Below are positions 32,653 to 38,417 of a stretch of 38,417 bases of DNA, in pieces. Position 1 is the stretch's first letter; every line of letters begins with the position of its first letter. The notes under the pieces were generated by a model. That model saw nothing but the letters and a program-made list of their open reading frames with translations. It did no database searches and was not told the origin of the DNA. The position numbers were made by a program, and so were the translations under genes. The stretch comes from Pseudomonas sp. (lineage in GTDB: Bacteria > Pseudomonadota > Gammaproteobacteria > Pseudomonadales > Pseudomonadaceae), in NCBI RefSeq assembly GCF_030147005.1, contig NZ_JASLAW010000214.1, positions 1 through 38,417 on the forward strand, written 5' to 3'.

Positions 32653-33867
32653 TTAGTGTGCCGCCCACTCGATCTTGGAAATATCGACACCGTCTTTGTA
32701 CATGTCCCAAAGTGGCGACAGAACGCGCAGCTTGTTGACGGCTTCGCAGACTTTCTGCGCGGCGTAGTCGACTTGCTCTTCAGTGGTGAAGCGGCCGAAG
32801 GTAAAGCGGATCGAGCTGTGCGCCAATTCGTCGTTGCGGCCCAGGGCGCGCAATACGTACGACGGCTCAAGGGACGCAGAGGTGCAGGCCGAACCGGACG
32901 AAACCGCCAGGTCCTTGAGTGCCATGATCAGCGACTCGCCCTCAACGTAGTTGAAGCTCAAATTCAGGTTGTGCGGTACTCGGGCAGTCATGCTGCCGTT
33001 GATGTACAGCTCTTCAAGGTTTTCGACCTGCTTGTAGAAGCGATCGCTCAGGGCCTTGATGCGCACGTTTTCGGCCGCCATGTCTTCCTTGGCTACACGG
33101 AAGGCTTCGCCCATGCCAACGATCTGGTGGGTCGCCAGGGTGCCCGAGCGCATGCCGCGCTCGTGACCGCCGCCGTGCATGGTGGCTTCGATACGTACGC
33201 GCGGCTTGCGGCTAACGTACAGAGCGCCAATGCCTTTCGGACCGTAGGTCTTGTGGGCAGAGAACGACATAAGGTCGACTTTAAGCTTCGACAGGTCGAT
33301 GTCAACCTTGCCGGTGGACTGAGCGGCGTCGACGTGCAGCAGGATGCCCTTGGAACGGGTCAGCTCGCCAATCGCTTCGATGTCGTTGATGGTGCCGATT
33401 TCGTTGTTCACGTGGATCACGGAAACCAGAATGGTGTCGTCACGCAACGCGGCTTCGATCATGGCCGGAGTGACGATACCGTCGGTGGTCGGCTCGAGGT
33501 AAGTCACCTCGAAACCTTCACGCTCCAGTTGGCGCATGGTGTCGAGGACAGCCTTGTGCTCAATCTTGGTGGTGATCAGGTGCTTGCCTTTGGTCGCATA
33601 GAAGTGCGCCGCGCCCTTGATAGCCAGGTTGTCGGATTCGGTGGCGCCGGAGGTCCAGACGATTTCGCGCGGGTCTGCGCCAACCAGGTCGGCGACTTGG
33701 CGGCGAGCGTTCTCGACCGCTTCCTCGGCTTTCCAGCCGAATACGTGGGAGCGGGAGGCTGGGTTACCGAAGTTTCCGTCAACCAGCAGGCATTCGCTCA
33801 TCTTTTGCGCGACACGCGGATCAACCGGGGTGGTCGCTGAGTAATCAAGGTAAATCGGCAATTTCAT
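32653..33867 (-). CDS. iscS: Cysteine desulfurase IscS
   Basis: 404 residues, same length as E. coli IscS. It takes sulfur from cysteine for Fe-S clusters and tRNA thiolation. PLP Lys206 lies in SAHKTYGP and the persulfide Cys328 in SSGSACTSASLEPS, with the mobile loop intact. GGAG precedes ATG 33865-33867. Second gene of the operon, 50 nt after iscR. Confidence 0.98.
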   Translation of the reverse strand: MKLPIYLDYSATTPVDPRVAQKMSECLLVDGNFGNPASRSHVFGWKAEEAVENARRQVADLVGADPREIVWTSGATESDNLAIKGAAHFYATKGKHLITTKIEHKAVLDTMRQLEREGFEVTYLEPTTDGIVTPAMIEAALRDDTILVSVIHVNNEIGTINDIEAIGELTRSKGILLHVDAAQSTGKVDIDLSKLKVDLMSFSAHKTYGPKGIGALYVSRKPRVRIEATMHGGGHERGMRSGTLATHQIVGMGEAFRVAKEDMAAENVRIKALSDRFYKQVENLEELYINGSMTARVPHNLNLSFNYVEGESLIMALKDLAVSSGSACTSASLEPSYVLRALGRNDELAHSSIRFTFGRFTTEEQVDYAAQKVCEAVNKLRVLSPLWDMYKDGVDISKIEWAAH

Positions 33868-33917
33868 GGACTTTCTCCTAAATCAGGCTGGCTGGCGTGC
33901 CGTTAGCTCTGCGGCTG

Positions 33918-34409
33918 TCACTCGACGGCGGACGCTTCGATCTTGTCCAGACGCGGCGCCTTGGTGTTGCAACGGCGCTGGTCCTGACGCTGGGCTACTT
34001 CTTGCACCTCACGGCGAGTCACAAGATCAGCCAAGCTGATACCACTCAAAAACTCATGGATCTGCAGGCTCAAGTCACACCACAAGTGGTGCGTCAGGCA
34101 GGTGTCGCCGGCGTGGCAATCACCCAGGCCCTGGCATTTGGTCGCATCGACGGATTCGTTGACCGCATCGATCACCTGAGCCACCTGGATGCCCTGCATA
34201 TCGCGGGACAGTTGATAGCCACCCCCTGGGCCCCTCACGCTGGAAACCAGGTTGCTGCGGCGCAATTTGGCGAACAGCTGCTCGAGGTAGGACAGGGAAA
34301 TGCCTTGGCGCTCGGAGATATCGGCCAGGGACACCGGCCCAGTTTGCGCGTGCAAAGCCAGGTCAAGCATGGCGGTCACCGCGTATCGGCCTTTTGTAGT
34401 CAGTCTCAT
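33918..34409 (-). CDS. iscR: Rrf2-family Fe-S regulator IscR
   Basis: 163 residues from ATG 34407-34409 (MRLTTKGRYA). It has an N-terminal winged helix with SLSYLEQLFAKLRRSNLVSSVRGPGGGY, and the [2Fe-2S] ligands Cys92, Cys98, Cys104 and His107 are all present. In the cluster-bound form IscR represses its own operon by binding type 1 sites. Two such boxes lie in its promoter, supporting autoregulation. Confidence 0.97.
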   Translation of the reverse strand: MRLTTKGRYAVTAMLDLALHAQTGPVSLADISERQGISLSYLEQLFAKLRRSNLVSSVRGPGGGYQLSRDMQGIQVAQVIDAVNESVDATKCQGLGDCHAGDTCLTHHLWCDLSLQIHEFLSGISLADLVTRREVQEVAQRQDQRRCNTKAPRLDKIEASAVE

Positions 34410-34443
34410 GGACAAGGTACCAAGGTGTTTCAGAATGGGAGCA

Positions 34444-34472
34444 AGTATGCGATTCCCGAGTATTTAAGTCAA
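34444..34472 (-). promoter_or_regulatory. Promoter of the isc operon
   Basis: On the minus strand TTGACT (-35, 34467-34472) and CATACT (-10, 34444-34449) are spaced by 17 nt, about 35 nt before the iscR start. The -35 lies inside an IscR-type box, the arrangement expected for autorepression. Confidence 0.65.
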
Positions 34473-34501
34473 CTATAAGACCTAGTACTTTAGTCAGGAT
34501 T
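34452..34501 (-). promoter_or_regulatory. Two adjoining IscR type 1-like boxes
   Basis: Against the E. coli type 1 pattern ATASYYGACT-RWWWY-AGTCRRSTAT, box 1 (34452-34476) reads ATAGTTGACT-TAAAT-ACTCGGGAAT with only three mismatches. Box 2 (34477-34501, directly upstream) keeps the CCTGACT half but has a weaker second half. Both read on the minus strand. Regulation by [2Fe-2S]-IscR is inferred from the match and position. Confidence 0.65.
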
Positions 34502-34594
34502 ACCCGCAAAAAGGGCGCGCGAATCATATCAGGGTGGGGTGGGATCGAACAGCGGGAACGGGGCCCGCCACAAACCACCGGATCAATAGCGATC

Positions 34595-34689
34595 AAATGT
34601 GGAGCTGGCTTGCCCGCGATAGCGATGGGTCAGCAATCTATGAGCTGGCTGGCATGCCGCTATCGCAGACACACCAGCCCCCACAGGAA
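34595..34689. repeat. Degenerate inverted REP pair between cysE and iscR
   Basis: The left arm (about 34597-34626, GTGGAGCTGGCTTGCCCGCGAT) and right arm (about 34657-34686, TATCGCAGACACACCAGCCCC) are imperfect reverse complements. It is the GGCTTGCC-type REP seen also at 15057. It starts right after the cysE stop and may end or protect that transcript. Confidence 0.75.
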
Positions 34690-34696
34690 GTCGTGC

Positions 34697-35479
34697 TCAG
34701 TTGGCCTTGGTAGTCGCCTCGTCCTTGATTTCGGCGAAGTCTTCTTTACGCAGCTCAGGCAGGTCTTTCGCACAATAGCTGCTACCCAAATCCTTCAGCG
34801 CACCGCACATACCGTCCAGCTTGCCATCCACCGCTTGCAGGTGGTCGAGCAACTGGCCAATGGCACGCGCTACCGGGTCAGGCATGTCTTCGCTGACGCC
34901 ATAGGCATCAAAACCGATCTTCTCGGCCATGGCCTTGCGCTTGGCTTCCTGCTCGTCGCCGACCTCCGGCTTGACGATGATTCGACCTGGAATCCCCACC
35001 ACCGTCGCACCCGGCGGCACAGCCTTGGTCACCACGGCATTGGAGCCGACCTTGGCACCAGCACCAACGGTAAAAGGCCCGAGCACCTTGGCGCCCGCTC
35101 CCACCACCACACCGTCGCCCAACGTTGGATGACGCTTGCCCTTGTTCCAGCTGGTGCCGCCAAGCGTCACCCCCTGGTACAGCGTCACGTCATCGCCAAT
35201 CTCAGCAGTTTCGCCGATCACAATGCCCATGCCATGGTCGATGAAGAAACGACGCCCCACTTTGGCTCCGGGGTGAATCTCGATCCCGGTCAACCAGCGA
35301 CCGAAGTTGGACACCAGGCGCGCCAGCCATTTCCAGCCCATGCCCCACAAGGCGCCGGATAACCGGTGAATCCAGATCGCGTGCATGCCGGGGTAGCAGG
35401 TCAGCACTTCAAAGGCATTGCGCGCCGCCGGGTCACGATGGAAAACGCTTTGGATATCTTCTCGCAAACGCTCGAACAT
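34697..35479 (-). CDS. cysE: Serine O-acetyltransferase
   Basis: 260 residues. It makes O-acetylserine, the committed precursor of cysteine. The N-terminal helical domain is followed by left-handed beta-helix hexapeptide repeats (for example IHPGAKVGRRFFIDHGMGIVIG and VTLYQGVTLGG with the active-site His region), and a C-terminal tail. It starts 2 nt after trmJ, so they are cotranscribed. Its position next to the isc operon fits with cysteine being the IscS substrate. Confidence 0.96.
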   Translation of the reverse strand: MFERLREDIQSVFHRDPAARNAFEVLTCYPGMHAIWIHRLSGALWGMGWKWLARLVSNFGRWLTGIEIHPGAKVGRRFFIDHGMGIVIGETAEIGDDVTLYQGVTLGGTSWNKGKRHPTLGDGVVVGAGAKVLGPFTVGAGAKVGSNAVVTKAVPPGATVVGIPGRIIVKPEVGDEQEAKRKAMAEKIGFDAYGVSEDMPDPVARAIGQLLDHLQAVDGKLDGMCGALKDLGSSYCAKDLPELRKEDFAEIKDEATTKAN

Positions 35480-35481
35480 TT

Positions 35482-36252
35482 TTAATCCTTCCGCTTAAGC
35501 AACTCGCCATGGGCCGCTTTCTGGGTTTCCGTGAGGATGCCCCGCAATATATTCATTTCCGCCCGGCTGACCGAGCTGCGTCCGTACAACCGGCGCAGGC
35601 GCGCCATCAAGTGCCGTGGTTTTTCGGGATCGAGAAATTCGATGGCCACCAGGGTTTGCTCCAGGTGCTCATAGAAACGCTCCAGCTCGTCCATCGTGGC
35701 CAGCTCGCCACTTTTGGTCGACGCCACTTCGTCCTTCTCCATCTTGCTCGGCTGGCCTTCAGCAGCCAGCCAGGCCATACGCACTTCATAAGTCAGCACC
35801 TGCACCGCCGCCCCAAGGTTCAGCGAACTGAACTCAGGATCTGACGGAATGTGCACGTGGTAATGACATCGCTGCAGCTCTTCGTTGGTGAGGCCGGAGT
35901 CTTCACGGCCAAATACCAGGGCGATTTCTGCGCCGCCGGCCGCCTCGTCCACCACTTTGGTGCCGCACTCACGCGGGTCCAACAGCGGCCAGGGAATGCG
36001 ACGATCGCGAGCGCTGGTGCCGAGTACCAGGTTGCAGCCGACCAGAGCATCTTCCAGGGTGGCGACAACCTGGGCGTTTTCCAGAATGTCATTGGCGCCG
36101 GATGCGCGAGCATCGGCCTCGTGGTGCGGAAACACACGCGGCTCGACCAGCACCAGGCGCGTCAGCCCCATGTTCTTCATGGCTCGCGCCACCCCGCCGA
36201 TGTTGCCGGGATGACTGGTATTGACCAAAACCACACGAATGTTTTGCAGCAA
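35482..36252 (-). CDS. trmJ: tRNA (cytidine/uridine-2'-O-)-methyltransferase TrmJ
   Basis: 256 residues. SPOUT-fold enzyme that methylates position 32 of several tRNAs. The N-terminal VVLVNTSHPGNIGGVARAMKNMG and the later VFGREDSGLTNEEL plus SLNLGAAVQVLTYE form the knotted SAM site. The start is a rare TTG (36250-36252) giving MLQNIRVVLV, as expected for the family; no good Shine-Dalgarno or in-frame ATG is seen. Divergent from suhB. Confidence 0.94.
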   Translation of the reverse strand: MLQNIRVVLVNTSHPGNIGGVARAMKNMGLTRLVLVEPRVFPHHEADARASGANDILENAQVVATLEDALVGCNLVLGTSARDRRIPWPLLDPRECGTKVVDEAAGGAEIALVFGREDSGLTNEELQRCHYHVHIPSDPEFSSLNLGAAVQVLTYEVRMAWLAAEGQPSKMEKDEVASTKSGELATMDELERFYEHLEQTLVAIEFLDPEKPRHLMARLRRLYGRSSVSRAEMNILRGILTETQKAAHGELLKRKD

Positions 36253-36333
36253 GGGAGGCGCTCTCGGACACGGGAAAGGGGAGCAAATCTTACAGAACCG
36301 CCCAAGGTTATGCCACGAAAGCTAACGTCGTCC

Positions 36334-36361
36334 TTCACCTGGAGAAAGTTTCTGCTAAACT
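36334..36361 (+). promoter_or_regulatory. Candidate sigma-70 promoter of suhB
   Basis: TTCACC (36334-36339), 16 nt, TAAACT (36356-36361), about 36 nt before ATG 36398. Moderate match only. Confidence 0.4.
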
Positions 36362-36397
36362 GCCCGGCTTTCTTTAACAACCTTAGGTGACCTATCC

Positions 36398-37213
36398 ATG
36401 CAGCCCATGCTGAATATCGCGCTGCGCGCCGCCCGCAGCGCCAGTGAATTGATCTTCCGCTCTATCGAGCGCCTGGATACCATCAAGGTCGACGAAAAAG
36501 ACGCCAAGGATTACGTATCCGAAGTGGATCGCGCCGCCGAACAGAAAATCATCGACGCCCTGCGCAAGGCCTACCCTACCCACGGCATCCTCGGTGAAGA
36601 AACCGGCCTGCACAAAGGTAGCGGCGAAGGCGAAGACTACCTGTGGATCATCGACCCACTGGATGGCACCACCAACTTTCTGCGCGGCATCCCGCACTTT
36701 GCGGTGAGCATCGCCTGCAAATACCGTGGTCGCCTGGAACACGCCGTTGTACTGGACCCGGTCCGCCAGGAAGAATTCACCGCCAGCCGTGGCCGTGGCG
36801 CCCAGTTGAACGGTCGCCGCCTGCGCGTGAGCGGGCGCACCAGCCTGGATGGCGCGTTGCTGGGTACTGGCTTCCCGTTCCGCGATGATCAAATGGATAA
36901 CCTGGAAAACTACCTGGGCATGTTCCGCGCCCTGGTTGGCCAGACCGCAGGCATCCGTCGCGCCGGCGCAGCGAGCCTGGACCTGGCTTACGTCGCCGCC
37001 GGTCGTTTTGATGCGTTCTGGGAGTCGGGCCTGTCCGAGTGGGACATGGCTGCAGGCGCCCTGCTGATCCAGGAAGCGGGCGGCCTGGTGAGTGACTTCA
37101 CCGGTGGTCATGACTTCCTTGAGAAAGGCCACGTGGTTGCCGGCAACACCAAATGCTTCAAGGCAGTGTTGACGGCGATCCAGCCTCACCTGCCGGCTTC
37201 GCTGAAGCGTTAA
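36398..37213 (+). CDS. suhB: Inositol-1-monophosphatase family protein SuhB
   Basis: 271 residues. Mg-dependent phosphatase fold with EVDRAAEQKI, GEETG, the metal site IIDPLDGTTNF (DPLDGT) and the C-terminal WDMAAGALLIQEAGG. It hydrolyses inositol phosphates in vitro. In E. coli it is a partner of the Nus rRNA antitermination complex, and in P. aeruginosa it influences virulence regulation. AGGTGA precedes ATG 36398. Divergent from trmJ and closed by a strong terminator. Confidence 0.95.
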   Translation: MQPMLNIALRAARSASELIFRSIERLDTIKVDEKDAKDYVSEVDRAAEQKIIDALRKAYPTHGILGEETGLHKGSGEGEDYLWIIDPLDGTTNFLRGIPHFAVSIACKYRGRLEHAVVLDPVRQEEFTASRGRGAQLNGRRLRVSGRTSLDGALLGTGFPFRDDQMDNLENYLGMFRALVGQTAGIRRAGAASLDLAYVAAGRFDAFWESGLSEWDMAAGALLIQEAGGLVSDFTGGHDFLEKGHVVAGNTKCFKAVLTAIQPHLPASLKR

Positions 37214-37224
37214 GCGAGCGAGCA

Positions 37225-37256
37225 CAAAAAAAGCACCCCTTGGGGTGCTTTTTTTA
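37225..37256 (+). terminator. Bidirectional terminator between suhB and the glycine-zipper gene
   Basis: A-run, AAGCACCCC (37231-37239), 2-nt centre and GGGGTGCTT (37242-37250), then a T-run. It serves suhB on the plus strand and, by symmetry, the convergent gene on the minus strand. Confidence 0.93.
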
Positions 37257-37326
37257 TGCCTGGGATTTGGGTGGTACTGCCTATACAACTGCAGCACTTA
37301 ACCAATGAATCGCATCAAGCCATGGA

Positions 37327-37869
37327 TTACTGCTGGTTCTGACCCAGGATCAGACGCCCTTCCTTATCGACTGGAATCTGGCCGCCTGGATCACGTTCCA
37401 TACGTACCGTACCTTCCTTGCCATCCAGGTTGTAACGCACGTCATAACCGACAACTTTGTCGCTGATGTCGTTCACGGTGTTACAGCGAGTCTGCGTGGT
37501 GGTGTAGGTATCACGGTTCTGCATACCTTCCTGAACCTTGTTACCCGCGTAACCGCCGCCGACGGCACCGGCTACGGTGGCCAGCTTCTTGCCGTTACCA
37601 CCACCAACCTGGTTGCCCAGCAAGCCACCGGCAAGGGCGCCCACCACGGTACCCGCGATTTGATGTTGATCCTGCACCGGACGCTGCCGGGTAACTGTGA
37701 CGTCCTTGCAGACCTCACGTGGGGTTTTGATCTGGGTTTTTACCGGCTGCACCGCCAGCACTTGCGCATACTCAGGGCCGCTTTTTACCAGGCTGTAGGT
37801 GGCAACAGCACCCCCGGCAGTCACACCGACAGCACCCAATACCGCACCAACCAGCAACGACTTGTTCAC
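37327..37869 (-). CDS. Glycine-zipper 2TM-domain envelope protein
   Basis: 180 residues from GTG 37867-37869. A perfect AGGAGG (37876-37881) is 6 nt upstream, whereas two ATGs further upstream (37888 and 37885) lie before or inside the ribosome site; this places the start at GTG. The N-terminus (MNKSLLVGAVLGAVGVTAGGAVATYSL) is one hydrophobic Gly-rich segment, an uncleaved anchor or signal. The central IAGTVVGALAGGLLGNQVGGGNGKKLATVAGAVGGGYAGN is a Rick_17kDa-type glycine zipper. A pair of Cys (VCKDVTV, TRCNTV) may form a disulfide. Function unknown; related proteins are outer-envelope or stress proteins. Confidence 0.85.
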   Translation of the reverse strand: MNKSLLVGAVLGAVGVTAGGAVATYSLVKSGPEYAQVLAVQPVKTQIKTPREVCKDVTVTRQRPVQDQHQIAGTVVGALAGGLLGNQVGGGNGKKLATVAGAVGGGYAGNKVQEGMQNRDTYTTTQTRCNTVNDISDKVVGYDVRYNLDGKEGTVRMERDPGGQIPVDKEGRLILGQNQQ

Positions 37870-37931
37870 GTTGAACCTCCTGACCATCACAAACGGATCG
37901 AAAGATCCGCGCTATACCCAGCCTTGGAGCC

Positions 37932-37964
37932 AAAAAAAAGGCGCGAGTTCAATCTCGCGCCTTT
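37932..37964 (-). terminator. Terminator after secF
   Basis: AAAGGCGCGAG (37937-37947), a 6-nt loop and CTCGCGCCTTT (37954-37964) form an 11-bp stem, followed on the minus strand by a long T-run. It ends the secDF transcript. Confidence 0.92.
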
Positions 37965-37992
37965 CTTGTAACCGCCGATCAACAAACGCCCA

Positions 37993-38417
37993 TCAAGGAC
38001 GGTCGTCGACCTCCTTGCCAGTGCTGGCCGGAGGGATCAGGTCTTCGCTGTTGAGGTTCAGCCAGATCAGCACCACGTTGGCGATGTAGATCGACGAGTA
38101 AGTACCCGCCAGCACGCCAATGAACAGCGCCAGGGAGAAGCCCCACAGGTTGTCGCCACCAAAGATCATCAGTGCCGCGATCGCCAGCAAAGTGGAGATC
38201 GACGTCGCCATGGTTCGCAGCAGGGTCTGGGTGGTGGAGATGTTGATGTTCTCGATCAACGTCGCCTTGCGCAGTACGCGGAAGTTCTCACGAACCCGGT
38301 CGAAGACCACGATGGTGTCGTTGAGGGAGTAACCAATGATCGCCAACACGGCCGCCAGTACGGTCAGGTCGAAGGTAATCTGGAAATACGCCAGGATACC
38401 CACGGTGACGATCACGT
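37993..38417 (-). CDS. secF: Protein translocase subunit SecF (C-terminal part)
   Basis: The last 141 codons of secF; the 5' part lies beyond the right edge. The visible part has the conserved IGYSLNDTIVVFDRVREN block, shared by SecD and SecF, and the last membrane segments (LALFIGVLAGTYSSIYIANVVLIWL), with a short cytosolic tail ending VDDRP. With SecD it uses the proton gradient to pull proteins through the SecYEG channel. Confidence 0.96.
   Translation of the reverse strand, partial: VIVTVGILAYFQITFDLTVLAAVLAIIGYSLNDTIVVFDRVRENFRVLRKATLIENINISTTQTLLRTMATSISTLLAIAALMIFGGDNLWGFSLALFIGVLAGTYSSIYIANVVLIWLNLNSEDLIPPASTGKEVDDRP

Noticed and set aside
29630..33840. Plus-strand frames opposite hscA and iscS
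   Set aside because: Antisense shadows of well identified isc genes.
34552..34568. GCGGG...CCCGC hairpin between cysE and iscR
   Set aside because: A 5-bp stem with no T-run on either strand; not convincing as a terminator.
37870..37890. ATG starts at 37888 and 37885 for the glycine-zipper protein
   Set aside because: They sit just upstream of the perfect AGGAGG that serves GTG 37869, and would add residues encoded by the ribosome site itself.
1..38417. CRISPR arrays, tRNA or rRNA genes, insertion sequences, integrases
   Set aside because: No regularly spaced direct repeats, no tRNA cloverleaf noticed in the short intergenic spaces, and no transposase or integrase motifs in any frame.

Overview
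The window is a chromosomal segment of a Pseudomonas, most likely of the P. fluorescens group. From about 8 kb onward, gene content and order are the conserved pseudomonad backbone: guaB-guaA, xseA, leuA, der-bamB-yfgM-hisS-ispG-rodZ-pilF-rlmN-ndk-iscX-fdx-hscA-hscB-iscA-iscU-iscS-iscR, cysE-trmJ, suhB and secF. The intergenic spaces carry inverted pairs of the REP sequence (core GTGGGAGCGGGCTTGCTCGCGA-like) typical of these bacteria. The organism is inferred from gene content, order and REP sequence; no database search was made.

Region 1 (1 to about 7.9 kb, plus strand) is an accessory operon of seven tightly packed genes that runs in from outside the window: aminotransferase, glutathionylspermidine-synthase-like ATP-grasp ligase, LicC-like cytidylyltransferase, second (paralogous) aminotransferase, CDP-alcohol phosphatidyltransferase, carboxylate-amine ATP-grasp ligase, and MFS exporter. 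Its base composition and codon use (ATA, TTA, many A/T-ending codons) differ from the backbone, and it abuts the 3' end of guaA, a known island insertion site. The enzymes suggest an exported, amino-acid-derived small molecule or lipid headgroup made through a CDP-activated phosphate or phosphonate intermediate. I do not recognise it as a characterised cluster; it is the best candidate here for an undescribed system.

Region 2 (8.0 to 19.3 kb) holds guaBA (GMP synthesis, with a good sigma-70 promoter before guaB), a small zinc-ribbon protein of unknown function, a TauE/SafE permease, xseA followed by an M23 peptidase, leuA behind a 443-nt leader region with REP elements and a small uORF, and an overlapping omega-amidase/aminotransferase pair.

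Region 3 (19.3 to 34.5 kb, minus strand) is a long housekeeping array. Read in transcription order, the isc Fe-S assembly operon (iscR to iscX) starts from a promoter overlapped by IscR-type boxes. After a terminator that also contains a consensus -10 come ndk, rlmN, pilF, rodZ, ispG, hisS, yfgM, bamB and der. Several products need Fe-S clusters (RlmN, IspG), which fits their position downstream of isc.

Region 4 (34.6 to 38.4 kb) has cysE-trmJ, divergent suhB, a glycine-zipper envelope protein and the 3' end of secF. No tRNA, rRNA, CRISPR array, insertion sequence or integrase was seen.
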